From positions 30,481,397-30,545,396 of the forward strand of contig NC_019875.2 in the NCBI RefSeq assembly GCF_002234675.1: a stretch of DNA of 64,000 nucleotides, in the 5' to 3' direction. This document shows, piece by piece, positions 10,501 to 33,960 of this stretch; the stretch's first letter is position 1, and each line of letters begins with the position of its first letter. The notes below the pieces were generated by a model. That model made no database searches, was not told the origin of the DNA, and saw nothing but the letters and a program-made list of their open reading frames with translations. Both the position numbers and the translations under genes were made by a program. The stretch is from Oryzias latipes (lineage: Eukaryota > Chordata > Actinopteri > Beloniformes > Adrianichthyidae).

Positions 10501-13377
10501 TGTGTCTGAATTCCTTCCCTACTCACTATCTAGAGCGTTCTCCATGTTCTAGTTCTGTCTGAATCCACAGTTCCAAAATCCAGAGCTCTAGAAATTTCCC
10601 AGAAGTCTCTGTGAAAAACCAGTGTGCATCCATGCTCACTACATCAGTGAATACAGACCACAATGCATTGTGTCGGAACAATTTTTGCCAAAAAAATGTA
10701 TCTAAATGTATTTTTTAACAAACCATCAACGTTTTTATCTTTAGCAGACAGTGGATCATAAATAATCGTCCCAAAAAGCTCATATCACTGTTACGCCGAC
10801 GACACACAGTTATATGTAAAAATGGATTCCACTCCCACCCTAACTTCCTCTGCCCTCCAGGCATGTCTGGAGGAGATAGAGGCGTGGATGGATGAAAACT
10901 CTCTCCAATTCAACAGCAACAAGACTGAAGCCATATTAATCTGTACCCCTCACCAGATCAAAACATCCTCCACCCAAAGCATTCTGGTTTCTTCATCTGT
11001 GATAGATCTAACATTTGATCATCATGTACGTCACCTCTCCAAAGTCTCTTTTTTCCATCTGAAAAACATTTCAAAGCTCCGCCCCTCACTCACCCAGTCT
11101 GATGCAGAAAAACTGATCCATGCTTTTATCTCCTCCAGACTAGATTACTGCAATGCTCTCCTTGTTGGGATTCCTGGCAGGAGCCTGGAAAAGCTCCAGC
11201 ACATCCAAAACTGCACTGCTAAGGTCCTGACAAGGATTTGACCACATCACTCCTGTCCTTCAGTCACTTCACTGGTTACCCATCCGTTCCAGAATTCAAT
11301 ACAAACTCTGTCTCCTCACCTACCAATGCGTCCATGGAACTGCCCCTGCCTACCTCAGTGAGCTCCTTTCCCCGCACGCCACTTCACGACTCCTCCTCTC
11401 AAATTTCACACATTACCTTCATCAGCCAAGGACCAGGCTAACCGCTATGGGAGACAGAGCCTTTCAGGCTGCTGCCCCTCCATTCTGGAACAATCTTCCA
11501 CAATCCCTCAGAGCCCCACAAAGCCTTGGCACATTTAAAAAAGGCCTAAAAACTTTCCTTTTTAATAATGCTTTTTAGTACTTTTATTGTTGTTGTTTTT
11601 TTGTCTTACTTTGTTCTTATCTTAAACCATTGTAATTCCTGCCTTCATTGAAGCGCTTTGAGAATTTTACCTAAAATATAAAGCGCGTTCTAAATAAAAT
11701 TTATAATTATTATATCAATCAGATTTTAACTTCCTGAAATTGATGACGTCATATCCGCCATAAAAAAACTTTTTTAAATAGTTAGCGTGGTGTCCTATAG
11801 CTTTATAGCTGCTATAGCTCTGGTGTCCTCAGAGGAGGAGGTACTCACTCCTGCAGGATCTTGCTGTCAGTGGTCTGAGGGTAACCGAAGTCCATCAGCT
11901 CGTCCATCAGCTCGTAGATGATAACAAAGTTATCTCTGATGCTCTCCTCCTCCAACTCTTTGAAATACTCAGAGAAGACCTGAACACATCAATGACAGAT
12001 GTCAATCATGTATCTGCAGTGACAACTCCGAGGTTTGCCTTGAACTTTTCTTCACCTGGACAATTTTGTACAGGAAAGAGAAAACCAGAGAGACGCTGGC
12101 GTTCTTCTTGGACGTGGCGACCACTGTTGAGGCTCAGTTAAGGTTTTCTGCTGGGGATGGAGAGGAGAACCGACCATGCTGGCAGTGAGAAAGAGGATAC
12201 GGTAGAGGTTGTTGTGTTTGATCCACATGAAGCGCACTCCTCCGTGAGCGAGGATCGGCGACAGAGTGCCCTCCTCCTCTTTGTCCATCAGAAGGGTCAT
12301 GAAGTGCTCGATCTCCGACATGTCCACATCACCGCGGTAATTCCGACACACCAGGACCTGAAGGAGAAGACGTACGGACGCAGCTGTCAGCGCTAAGGAC
12401 GGATGTACAGCAGGTGTGGAGAACGGTGATGCAAACACTCAAGACTAAAGGTAACAGACGGGAACCACAACTAGTGATGGGCCGATATCATTTTTACCCA
12501 TAACCAATATTTGCCGATACTTGCGTGTCTATAGTAACAAAAAGTTTAGATTTCCTTTTTGTTTCTTTGTTAGAAATGCACAACTATTCTTTAACTGGAC
12601 AATCACATCGGACTTAAGCAGCTTTCTAACAGACTTTTCTTTTAGGACGCATCACATTCAGATGGTGGAACAACCCTCAGCCTTAGGGCACAGAAATGAC
12701 CATCTGGAAAAAAAATCTTCATTTAAAAGTGAGAAAGCATAAAGATTTTACGCCTATACTAGCATCAATCAATCAATCAATCAATCAGGCTGTAACAGAG
12801 AACAGGATTTCACACTGAGCGGAAGAGTTTGAATTCACTATCAGGTTAGACGGTAAACAGCTAAAAGACTGAAAACAGCTGTTCAGTGATTGAGCATGCG
12901 CAGACCACGGAGCCGTTTGATCCATAAATGTCTCGCGGTCTCTCAGCTGTAAACCGATTTTATTGGTGGTAAATGAGCGGTAACACACGCGTTACTAAAG
13001 CGTTACTTGTGTAGCGCGTTACTCCCTCGTGCAGAAGCATTAGGGAGGCAGACCGTCGCGGTGAGACGTGGAACCGCTGCGGGTCACCTGATGATGATGA
13101 TGATGGTTGTTTAGTCAGATTAAAATTCATATCCTTGTCGGACATTAAATCATTAATGGCAGTACGTGGCTGTCACGTGACTCCACGACAATTGGGAAAA
13201 TATCGACTTAAAGTCAAATTAAACCACAAAAACATCATTTCAACGCTTCGTTTCAGACTGAGCGACATAATCCGTCAACGGAAACCGTACAGCTAGCCCG
13301 GTTAGCTTAGCACAGACAGAGGCGCTTAATCTCACTTTTCCTTTCAGGTCCAGGACGTAGACGGCGCTCGCAGACAT
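3536..13377 (-). CDS. ap1m1: AP-1 complex subunit mu-1A
   Basis: Medium chain of the clathrin adaptor AP-1, which sorts cargo between the trans-Golgi network and endosomes. Twelve coding exons read on the minus strand: 13336..13377, 12201..12357, 12056..12123, 11849..11979, 10184..10331, 9950..10076, 9672..9814, 8378..8449, 8108..8266, 7916..8041, 3871..3946 and 3536..3558. They sum to 1272 nt, giving 423 aa, the usual length for the family. It starts [14 protein letters not shown] and ends GDYQLRTQ. Residues 1 to about 140 are the longin-like domain and about 168 to 421 the mu homology domain. F172, D174 and W408, which form the tyrosine-motif (YxxPhi) pocket in human mu-1A, are present. Sequence around residues 40-65 ([13 protein letters not shown]) favours mu-1A over mu-1B. 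The intron after exon 8 appears to use a GC donor. Intron 11 is about 4 kb and repeat-rich. Confidence 0.96.
4068..4152 (+). repeat. SINE/LINE 3' tail fragment
   Basis: Starts near 'ttttagccaggactcctttcaaaaa' and ends in an A-rich tail (gttaaataaaaac). It matches the tail of the SINE at 58283..58570, so it is a 5'-truncated retroposon end in ap1m1 intron 11. Confidence 0.55.
4301..4895 (-). repeat. Non-autonomous DNA-transposon-like repeat, copy B
   Basis: Inverted relative to copy A (1653..2490). The core 4301..4804 begins GAACTGGACTGAGTGAC and ends with the inverted form GTCACTCAGTCCAGTTC. Similarity to copy A continues to about 4895. It lies in ap1m1 intron 11, so the last ap1m1 exon and 3' UTR sit between two inverted copies about 1.8 kb apart. 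Confidence 0.65.
4900..7470. other. Long part of ap1m1 intron 11 without a recognised gene
   Basis: Short open frames on both strands show no family resemblance and no splice-compatible partners. A weakly GC-rich section lies at 5430..5700. Several G or C runs of 7 to 11 bases occur. Nothing else could be named. Confidence 0.5.
7478..7630 (+). repeat. Compound microsatellite (GT)n then (GAGT)n
   Basis: A GT-rich block to about 7514 is followed by about 28 uninterrupted GAGT units to 7630, in ap1m1 intron 11. The near absence of interruptions suggests a young, length-variable tract. On the minus strand it gives a spurious HSLT-repeat open frame. Confidence 0.95.
8450..9671. other. ap1m1 intron 7
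   Basis: About 1.2 kb of intron between the exon ending at 9672 and the exon starting at 8449. No gene or clear repeat was recognised. 9080..9330 is AT-rich. Confidence 0.6.
10501..11840 (+). repeat. MITE-like dispersed repeat, copy 1, split by an L2 LINE
   Basis: The left part (10501..10789) begins TGTGTCTGAATTCCTTCCC and is about 85-90% like 43264..43520 by eye. The right part resumes at about 11713 with 'atatcaatcagattttaactt' and matches the continuation of the second copy ('catatcaatgagattttaactt'). The 920 bp between is a separate LINE. The right end is not well defined. Confidence 0.7.
10790..11712 (+). mobile_element. 5'-truncated L2-type LINE (reverse transcriptase C-terminus and 3' tail)
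   Basis: Begins inside the reverse transcriptase at the YADD catalytic motif ([10 protein letters not shown]). It continues with conserved segments such as [13 protein letters not shown] and [17 protein letters not shown]. The reading frame is broken near 11239. It ends with the LINE-type tail 'gaagcgctttgag' and an AT-rich terminus. ATATCA flanks both sides and is a plausible short target duplication. It lies in ap1m1 intron 4. Confidence 0.85.
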
Positions 13378-13769
13378 CTTTAACGGTAACACCGAGCTTC
13401 GCACAGCTCGCTATAACAATTTACGGATTATATTTAACAATCATGCGATCAGGAAAACATCAAACCACAGACTTTTTTCATTCATAATACTGAAAGGGCT
13501 CGACCCTTCCGTTTCACATGCAAAGAGCGCCACCTGTGGACGGGGAGGAATAACGACAGGAGAAAGTTATTAATCCATTTAAATCCACCAACAAAACGTT
13601 TAAATTCTGTTAACACGAAACGACTCAACGTAAATTGGTTTTGTCATGTCCACTAAAAATTGTTGTCTTTATGTATTCCTGAAATCAGGTTATGCTAGTT
13701 ACCACGGTAAGTTTGAGGCTAAGGAAGCGGATAACTTCAGCTTTCGGTTCCAAAAATGGAGGTATGTTT

Positions 13770-13885
13770 CAGGGTAAGATAAGATAAGATATTCCTTTAT
13801 TAGTCCCACCATGGGGAAATTTCCTTGTTGCGGCAGTAGTACAGGTACAATATACACACATACATTAAAAAAAAAGGCAAGTTGC
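13770..13885 (-). repeat. LINE 3' end fragment with AGATA tail
   Basis: On the plus strand (AGATA)n is followed by 'ttcctttattagtcccac' and an A-run. On the minus strand this is a short LINE 3' UTR ending in a TATCT microsatellite, a form common in fish Rex/CR1-like LINEs. The family call rests on memory of that tail. Confidence 0.5.
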
Positions 13886-15214
13886 CATAGCAACTGATGC
13901 TCTGAACATAACCTGGTCAGGAGCAGGTTTAGTTGAAGGTTAGTTTGTTTTCAGAGAGGTGAAGCAGCATGGCGTGTCCATTTGAAGATGATTTAGTGGA
14001 TGAAGAAGCTCAGATAATACTTTTTCATCCATGAGAGGGTGATAAGACCACATTTGGATGTTGGAAAGATAAACCTTTTACTTTGATCTAACTTCATTAT
14101 TTGCTTCAGTTAAGATAAATCATTTTTTTAGTTAAGTCAGCTTAAAAATAACACATAGTTTTCAGATAGTTATTTTACTTTCATTCAAATTAATTCAATT
14201 AAGTAGGTATAACTTTGGTGCTGCTGTTAGGTTGGCACCGCAAGGGATTGTGGGATACCATTCCCTTTGCCTGTCTGGACGGATTTGGGTTTAAGTGTGG
14301 GTTTGTGACCAAATGTGTTTAGTTGTTCAGCTGTTTTACTGTGTTCTGTCTAGTTATTTGTCCTACTGTGCTTAAGTCTCTGCACCATGAGTGAGAGGGA
14401 GGGAGAGGATCGTTAGTTTATTTAGCATCACAATTGCCTCACAGTGTAATGTTATAGTCGGAGACATGGTACATGACTTATTACTGCAAATCCATATTGT
14501 TTCAATCATATTGTTGTTACAAAAATGAGAATATCTGCAGGCTCAAATTTAGACATGAGAGTTCAAGAAGTACAATAAATTAAGATGGAAAAACATTTAA
14601 TTGAATTGGAGTAAAATGACATTTTGTTAGATAAATATGTAAATTTGAGTTGTATTAAAATATTGAGTTGGATAGACGTAAGAAATTACGTTGAATAAAT
14701 TCAACTCAATTACTTGTTACCAGCTGGAGTAATTAATTTAAGTTGGATAATTTATATAAACATGCATCACAATGAAAATAGAAATGAGATCAGAAACTCG
14801 TGCGTTTACTTTGTCTGTTCTTTTTCTCCAAGCAGAAACTCTTTCTTTTGCCGATGATGCAGCCGTGTTATTTTTTTGATGGACGTATAATCTTCATTAG
14901 CCGACATTAAAATCTCAGACTCCGTCTCACTGAAGTATAGCGCTCTCTTTTTTTCTCCACGCGTTTCCATGGTGACTCCAGAAATCGTTGATCCATTGAG
15001 AATGTCTTTATGTACCTGCTGTGCACGTGCATTAACCCAGGGTTACCAAGTCTAGCGTAATTACGCTAACTCATATCCGGTCTTTTGGAACCGACATACC
15101 CAAAGTAAGCAAGTTCAGGCAGATTTTGAGCCAGAGTTCAGGCTTAAAGTCAGGCTAGTTTAAACATGCTTCCTGAAATGGCCCCCAGCCTCGTTCAAGG
15201 ACATGGAAAGTATA

Positions 15215-16136
15215 TATATATATCAGAATCAGAATCAGAGATACTTTATTGATCCCACATGTGGGAAATGTGTTTGTCACCATAGCAACTGACAGCAGAG
15301 GGGAAAAAAGACTTAGAATTAAGTAAAAAAAAAACAACAAGAAAATGTAGCATAAATACAGACATCAAGGTATAATTTAAAAAAAGCTATTTACAGAACA
15401 GTGCAAGTAGAAAGATGTGCAAAAGAAATGTGCAAAATAGAAAACAACTAAATAAATAGGTAATAAAAGATGTGCAAAGGTTATCTTTTGCATTGTGTGT
15501 TGTTGTACAGGGTTATTGCATTGGGTATGAATGACTTTTGGTACCGGGCAGTTTTGGAGCGGAGCTGTCTGAGCCTCCTGGAGAAGGAGCTCCGCTGTTT
15601 GTTCATAAGAGGGTGGAGAGGATGCTCTGGGTTGTCCATGATTGAAAGGAGTCTGTTCAGGGACCTCCTCTCCATCACTGCTTCAAATGTGTTGAAGCCT
15701 GTTTGCAGCCAATGACAGAACCCACCTTCCTGATCAGCTTGTTCAGTCTGTTGGTGTCACTGACTGCAATGCTGCTTCCCCAGCAGACCACGGAGGAGAA
15801 CAGGGTGCTGGCTACCACAGACTGGTAGAAGATCCCCAGCATCTTGCTGCACACATTAAAGGACCTCAGCTTCCTAAGGAAGTAGAGTCCGCTGCAGGCC
15901 CTCTTGTACACAGCGGTGCTGTGGCTCCTCCAGCTCAGTCTGCTGTCAATAGTCACACCCAGATATTTATACTCCTCGACCGCTTCTACATCCTTGCCCA
16001 GGATGCAGAGGGGTTGTAAGACAGTCCTTTTCCTCCGGAAGTCGATCACCATCTCCCTGGTCTTGTCCACATTGAGCAGCAGGTGATTCTCTCCAGCCCA
16101 CTCCACAAATCCGTCCACCAGCCTCCTGTACTACTG
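15215..16136 (-). mobile_element. 5'-truncated non-LTR LINE (reverse transcriptase C-terminus)
   Basis: The minus-strand frame 15675..16118 encodes a typical LINE reverse transcriptase end: VEWAGENHLLLNVDKTREMV, YLGVTIDSRLSW, VVCWGSS. A second frame, 15481..15678, continues it (RRSLNRLLSIMDNPEHPLH) after a shift near 15676. The 3' end is 'actttattgatccc' followed by an (AGAATC)n-like tail at 15215..15240. The 5' side stops beside a (TA)n tract. Probably Rex/CR1-like; the clade is uncertain. Confidence 0.8.
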
Positions 16137-16138
16137 TG

Positions 16139-16163
<25 letters not shown>
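16137..16163. repeat. (TA)n microsatellite
   Basis: A short TA repeat directly at the 5' truncation point of the neighbouring LINE. Confidence 0.85.
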
Positions 16164-16174
<11 letters not shown>

Positions 16175-18290
16175 CACAAAAAATTAATGCAGAAACAAAT
16201 AAATGCCTTACTATGACAAAAAACATGTGAAATAACAATACAAATTTAAATGTATCTTGACGTGTAATTATTAGATATGTGAAAGTCATAATCTTTTAAT
16301 AATTTTAGATGTGCCTAACATCAAAATGTCTTTTCGCCATGTTACTGCAATAGCGCCCCCTGCTGGATTAACGTACATTCATTAATTCTGTCAGTGCGAA
16401 CCACACTTGTTGTGTAATAAATAAAACTACCACCAGATGGCACTGTTACATCGGTGAAAATATGTGTTAACGTCTACGTTAGGAAAAATTGTGTAATTTA
16501 ATAAATTAGGAAAAGGCACAAAAAACAACAACTTTATTTTATTTTAAGTGATCTTATCAAAAAAACATTCATATTATTTTAAATGATCTTATCAGAAAAA
16601 CCTTCAGAAGATGTTTTTCCCCCCGCAGAAGCTGTTAAAACTGTTTGCCTCAGGGAGAGGATCTGAAAATGCTTCACACGCATCGCACATGTCTGACGCA
16701 TGATCAGCACATGCAGGTATTTCTGCAGTGAACAGGTTGGCCCTGTGTCGTTCATGCGTGTGAAGCGAATCCTCAGGGTGGTGCAAACGTTGAAGACGGA
16801 TCTGAGCTAGTCTGCATTCTTAAAGCTTGCACTCATATTAAGTCTGCGCAGTTCTTCCCTTCACATAGCTTAGTGATTTATCCTCAGCAAGACTGAACTC
16901 CCAAGGCGATCCTGTGGCGTTTGAGGCAGTTTTTACCATACAAGGAGAAGAGGAGTCCGGCTTGGTTTCCTGTGGGAGGGTTCTGATTTCACTCTCTTTT
17001 TCTGATTCACACTGTTTCTATTTCTCTGCCCTCCAGCTTCCATGTCCCAAACACTTCACCCGAGCCGGTTTCACAAACCAAATCACTGTTTTGACTCGTC
17101 TGTAACCTCAACTGTAATCCTCACAGCCATTCTTTTGACAGACGCAGGAATGCATCCTTATCTTTGAACAGCATTTAGTTCATTTTGGTTAACAGCAGGA
17201 TTTCAGAGCCTTCAAAGAGCCGCCGCCCTGTGAACGTCTGCCAAAAACAGGTTCCTTTTTTTGTGACAGGGATTCCCATAAACATCCACAGTTTCAGCTG
17301 GTCTGGATGAAAAACAAAGTTACCGACGTTCCTGAAGATCATAAAAAGCAACAACAAAGACAAACTCTCAAACGCTCCTGTTCTCAGCCTTTGTGTCTCA
17401 TTTTTTAAACGTTACCCGTCCTGTACGGACGCAAAACGGAGTGAGGATGGTTCCAAGAACCGCAGGGACTGTGGGACACATTCAAACAGGGAAATCCATC
17501 TTCAGACGGGACCTGATGGCGTCAGGGCGGCTTGACCTGGGATCTGTGTTTTTAGCTTGGGCAGCTGGTAAGGATGAACTGAAGACGAGACAAGTCCATC
17601 CCCGAATCCACCTTCTGCTCTTAGTCACATCGGTTCTTCCATCCCAGGTTCTGGTTTCACGAGAACCACAGCTCGAGCGGCGGAATCACACATGCCGACG
17701 CCGTCGTTTCCTTTAGATGTTTGTGCGACTTTAGAAATGTTTTTCCTGGAAATTGGTGGCGTTTGCTCCTTGAAGGTGTGTCAGCCCAGCAGCAGAACCT
17801 GAGATGGACCTGAGGGTTTCTGCAGCTCCCCCAGGATCAGTGTAGACCACATGGAGGCCAAACCGTCTTTGGTGGGATCATTTCCATGCAGCCCTTTTGT
17901 CCTTGCTGACGTTAGCATCAATTTGAACAATCCTCAGTTCCAGCCTGTGTCCACAGAGAGGAAAACAGCAGATGAGTTCTGGAGGGTCTCCCGCTTTCAT
18001 CTGTAAATCCATCAAAACAGAAAACTCAAAGAGGCGACGGCGTCCTGAAACCACAGAGATCCTAGGAGACGAGTTTTACTGGGAAAAGGGGGGGCCCTAA
18101 GGCCTTGAGGAGGTGAACGGGTGGAAAACTCCAGTTTAGACGACGCTCCCACTCTGCATCCTCCTGCCCTCTCCTGTGCTTCCCCCTCGTCCTCACCCCG
18201 CCCCCCAGTCCCCCCCCCCCCCCCCCCTCAGCCTAGTGAGGGCTCCTGCAAGCCAGAAGAACCTGCAGACGCGAAGAGCCGACCGGCACC

Positions 18291-29872
<11,582 letters not shown>

Positions 29873-30101
29873 AGCACCGAGAGAAGCGATTGACAGCAAA
29901 GAAAAACAAAAAAAAAACGGCTCTCTTTTTGTAAAAGACTTTTTTACTTCTTGATCATTTCTCCTTTACCTGGTAAACACAAATAGCCCCTTTTATACCC
30001 ATTTGTTTCCTTTTGTTTCTCTTCTTTTTGATGAAAATGGTTTGGGGTCCGTGCCGTTTCCATTTCTGTGTTGGAAACGGTTGTAGACCAAACTGAGCAC
30101 A

Positions 30102-30107
30102 AATAAA
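30102..30107 (+). terminator. tpm4 poly(A) signal
   Basis: AATAAA about 230 nt downstream of the 9d stop codon. It is a canonical signal at a plausible distance; use is inferred. Confidence 0.6.
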
Positions 30108-30109
30108 GC

Positions 30110-31520
30110 TGCTGATGATGTCGGCCTTAACTCTGCTGCTGCTAGTGGGGACGATGAGGAGCGAGGTGTGCTCTTCATCTTCTGTGCACCATGGGTGCAG
30201 CGTTGAGCCTCCATGAAAGAGCTCTGCATGCAGGAACCCGCGGCTTCCTCCAACACACACCACAGTTTCTCCAGATTCAGGCTTTGAGGGGACTTATTGA
30301 TGAGTTAAGGCCTAAAACTGATCATGTTAGAGGTCCCAAAAGAAAAGGAACCCATACCAATGCTTAAAGATTAACCTACATTTCCTTTTGTTTTGATTAA
30401 AGATAAGCAGTCTGCCCATCAAAATGACCAAGTTAGAAGCTCCCATCATGCTAAAGACCTGCAGTGTTGAAGCATTCAGACAGTCTGCTCACATGACTGA
30501 CATCTGGGTTTACTCTGCTGTCTACGTTCTTCATCATAGTCAGTCATTGTTTCAGACACGGATCCGCATCAAATATAGAAAAGTCAACAACATGGCAAGA
30601 ATTAAAAACAAAAAAACCTCTTGGATTGAAGTAAAAAACGCCGGTAGCTGTCATCTGAACCCATCCTGCTTGTTCGGCTGTTTCAACCTGAATCATTGCA
30701 TTTTTATACTGTATCATCAACATAACGCCTTCTATGGGACCACTGCATCTCCCAACATTAAAGTTATGCCTTTCCAAGTTACAGAGCTTCTATTTCAATA
30801 ATTAAGTTTGTATATATCATAAATTGTATAAAATGCAATGGACAGACCATTTGGAATGATTGTATTCATGGTCCAAATATAATTAACAAATGATCCAGAA
30901 ATATTGTTAGGCCTTTAGAGAAGACCTGACGGCCCACTACTGGATAAATGACTGTGTGGCCTTTTACAAGAGTAACTCACAGGTATTATTACTGTTGTCT
31001 GTAGAGGTAATCCTTTAATAGAAAAGGGATTAATGAACTAAAATAAATGTACTTTTTTAGGACATAACTACAGTTTGATGAAATAATTTATATTTGGACC
31101 TATTTATTTCTAAAAATGTGTGCATCAGGACTCCCTCTGCTTCATAGACAAAGTTTATTATATTTAGATAACAAATTTCAATTAAAGTGTTTTTCTCACA
31201 TTATCTTGCAATGAAGAATATAAAAAAATATAGATTGAAAATAACTTATTTTATTTAGAAGTGACCAAATGAAAAGAGCAAGATAATGGTTTTCAGAGCT
31301 GCTAATTAGTCTTCTGAATATGAATTTCAATTTTTTACCGTATTTACTGGAAACGTGTTTCATTTTATGAGATGTAATGGTTTAAATGTATAGTAATGCA
31401 TCGTTTGGGCACCGGCGCCTGTAGAAGCGGCTGGCGGCGCTGCAGGTGAATTCCGGGCCAGCAGGGGGCGCTGTCTCCGCGTTTAACACCTTCCGTCATT
31501 ACCGGGCGGGATTTCCGCAT
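30110..31520. other. Intergenic tpm4-rab8a, no gene recognised
   Basis: AT-rich. The open frame 30424..30801 (plus) and its antisense frame show no family I recognise. 31400..31520, just before rab8a, is GC-rich and probably contains its promoter, without a TATA box. Confidence 0.5.
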
Positions 31521-31531
31521 CTATGTCAAGT

Positions 31532-33481
31532 ATGGCGAAAACATACGACTATTTGTTTAAATTACTGCTAATCGGAGACTCTGGAGTTGGAAAGACCTGT
31601 ATCCTGTTCAGGTTTTCAGAGGATGCGTTTAATTCTACGTTTATATCAACAATAGGTATGTTTTGTCCCCGGAATCATACATTATTTTCGGTTTGTATAT
31701 TTTCACGGGCATCCTATCCGGTTGCGACTACTTGCTGGAATTTGAGTCAGACTATATTGAAGAGAGTGTTAAAAAATCTCAGTAAAAGTGCGTTCAAATT
31801 TTACATGTATAGTTACGTATTTTCCTTATAATGGTATTTGGAAGCCATGCGTTTATATCTTCTGAGATGTCAATGCGCTGAAAGCGATAAGATCGTTTTA
31901 GACTCATGCCGGGTGGAAACTCTGAGAGGTTAGCTAGTATTAGCCGGGGGACCCGTCTACTCTCTGGAAACTGACCGGAAAAGCCGCTTTGTGGCCCATT
32001 AAAAAGACACAAACCAGTCTGAAACTCTGGCCGTTTAGGGTTTTTCTATAAAGGTCTCGTGTCTTGTGCTAATGTATGAGTTTTTTTCCGTCAGTTAGTC
32101 AGCTTTTGTTTAACAGTTCCGGTCCTTCTGTCCCTGCAGGTATTGATTTCAAGATTAGGACGATAGAGCTCGACGGCAAAAAGATAAAGTTACAAATATG
32201 GTGAGAGCACTTTTGATTGTTTGACATCCTAAAACAAAGGAAGAGTTTGTGCCTGAATTGTTGAGATCTAAACAGATGCCACAGATTTTGACCCTCAGCT
32301 GATTTAGTGAAAGTGTTTGTGTGTAAACTCTGCTGGACATCATGGCTACATCCAGATGTTTTGGCTCCTTTTACTCTGAAGACAGTTATTTCTCTGGAAT
32401 CAAACTGGATGCAGACGTTTGTGAATCTGTGCTTGTTCTCCATCAGGGACACGGCCGGTCAGGAGCGTTTCCGGACCATCACCACTGCTTACTACAGAGG
32501 AGCCATGGTGGGTTTCCCGCTGTCCTGCGCTTTCTTTGACCGCTGTGCTCAAACCTGCGGCTGCATCCAAGCGTTTGACCTCATGGCCTTCAGAAATGAT
32601 GGCGATGCGCTCTAAACGTGACGGGCTTCCTCCATCAGCCCCAGAGTTTGAGCACAGCAGAATTGGATTTCCTTTTTATCTGTCATGTGAACTTTATCAT
32701 GTTTTGTGTTTTCCCCCACAGGGCATCATGCTTGTCTACGACATCACAAACGAGAAGTCTTTTGATAACATTAAGAACTGGATAAGGAACATTGAAGAAG
32801 TTAGTACCAGCAGGTTACGTCTTTAGCACCTGGGAAGGTCAGCGTAGCGTTTTAACGTCCGTTTAACGTGTTCACCGCAGCACGCCTCATCCGACGTGGA
32901 GAAGATGGTTCTGGGCAACAAATGTGACATCAACGACAAGAGGCAGGTGACCAAAATGGGAGGAGAAAAGGTGAGGAGAATCAAGACTATGCAGATATGT
33001 TTTTAGTTATGGGATGTAATGGATGCTGAAGCTTTCAGGTGGCAGATAAAGGGTTAACTTTGTGTTTTCTCTCGTCTCATAGCTTGCATTGGAGTATGGG
33101 ATCAAGTTTATGGAAACGAGTGCAAAATCCAACATTAATGTTGAAAACGTAAGCAGGCCCACCTCCCAAGAGGACCAGAAATCAAGTATTCAATGAAATC
33201 CAAAGAATTGACGTGTATTTTTGTATGTTTGTGTGGAACTGCAGGCGTTTTTGACGCTAGCCAGAGACATCAAAACAAAAATGGACTCTAAACTGGTAAG
33301 AAAATGAACTTTATTGTCAAATCTTCTCTTCTTCAGTCATTTTAGTGGGTTGAAAGCCATGAAAACAGAAGATTGTGTTGTTTTGTTGCAGGAGGGCAAC
33401 GCGCCACAGGGAAGCAGTCACGGTGTGAAAATATCGGAGCCTCAGAAGAAGACCAGCTTCTTCCGCTGCAGTCTGCTCTGA
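31532..33481 (+). CDS. rab8a: Ras-related GTPase Rab8A
   Basis: Small GTPase that directs vesicles from Golgi and recycling endosomes to the plasma membrane and primary cilium. Eight coding exons: 31532..31655, 32140..32200, 32447..32507, 32722..32799, 32881..32970, 33083..33148, 33245..33295, 33392..33481; 621 nt, 206 aa. Visible motifs: P-loop GDSGVGKT (15-22), switch I FISTIGIDFK, DTAGQE (63-68), T72 in FRTITTAYY (the LRRK2 site in human RAB8A), NKCD, ETSAK, and a C-terminal CSLL prenylation box. I chose the ATG at 31532 because [13 protein letters not shown] is the conserved start. An in-frame ATG three codons upstream (31523) would add MSS. The C-terminus ([11 protein letters not shown]) and location separate it from rab8b and rab13. 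Confidence 0.96.
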
Positions 33482-33921
33482 GGAGCAGAGCTCTGGTTCT
33501 GGGCGTCTACAGACTCTTCCTTCCTCTTTCCTCCTCTTCCATGGCCTTTTCCTCAGACAGCACGGACCACTATGGTCAGGCGGGGAGGACACCTGGTCTC
33601 CAGAGCTTCCACGAGTCTTTCTTCCACTCAGGAGTTTGGATGTCTTCATGGATCAGAGCTGGTGAAACTGGGACCTTTGACTTCACGCAGAGTTAAGTTT
33701 GCACAACTGAGGATGAGGATCTGTAAATTATTGTAACTGTTTTCAATACAAATGAACATTTACTTACATTTCAAGAGTTTTTTCTTCCTCTTTCATACGA
33801 GCACTGTAGCCACATTTCATTTTCACTTCTCAGAGTCATATCAGCCGTCAGCGACCGTAGAAAAGCTTGGTGTTTGCTCGTCCCCGGCCCGCCGCTGGAC
33901 TACCTTTCAGATCCAGAGAGC

Positions 33922-33960
33922 AGTTCTGCTACAGGACGGTGACCGTCCTGTAGCAGAACT
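33922..33960. repeat. 39-bp palindrome (19-bp arms, 1-base centre)
   Basis: AGTTCTGCTACAGGACGGT is followed by one G and then its exact reverse complement. In the rab8a transcript it would fold as a 17-19 bp perfect hairpin. The loop is too small and the stem too short and perfect for a usual microRNA precursor. Confidence 0.95.

Larger units (their letters stand above)
13378..18290. other. Divergent intergenic region between ap1m1 and tpm4
   Basis: This 4.9-kb region separates two divergently transcribed genes, so it should hold both promoters. 14100..14780 is AT-rich with TTAA- and GTTGAATT-rich segments that look like a decayed mobile element I could not classify. Repeat fragments at 13770..13885 and 15215..16163 are listed separately. 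16200..18100 shows no gene. A C-run lies at 18211..18228, just before the tpm4 first exon. Confidence 0.5.

Noticed and set aside
10822-11241. 139-aa host protein
   Set aside because: The sequence is the C-terminal part of an L2 reverse transcriptase, directly preceded by the YADD motif and followed by a LINE tail.
3536-13377. ap1m2 (mu-1B) instead of ap1m1
   Set aside because: N-terminal segments such as [13 protein letters not shown] and [18 protein letters not shown], and linkage to tpm4, rab8a and cib3, favour mu-1A.
15675-16118. 147-aa host protein on the minus strand
   Set aside because: It is a LINE reverse transcriptase end with a LINE 3' tail at 15215..15260.
30424-30801. 125-aa gene between tpm4 and rab8a
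   Set aside because: No recognised domain, no promoter or splice partners, AT-rich setting; antisense is equally open.
33922-33960. microRNA precursor
   Set aside because: The stem is perfect and only 19 bp with almost no loop, unlike a usual 60-80 nt precursor.
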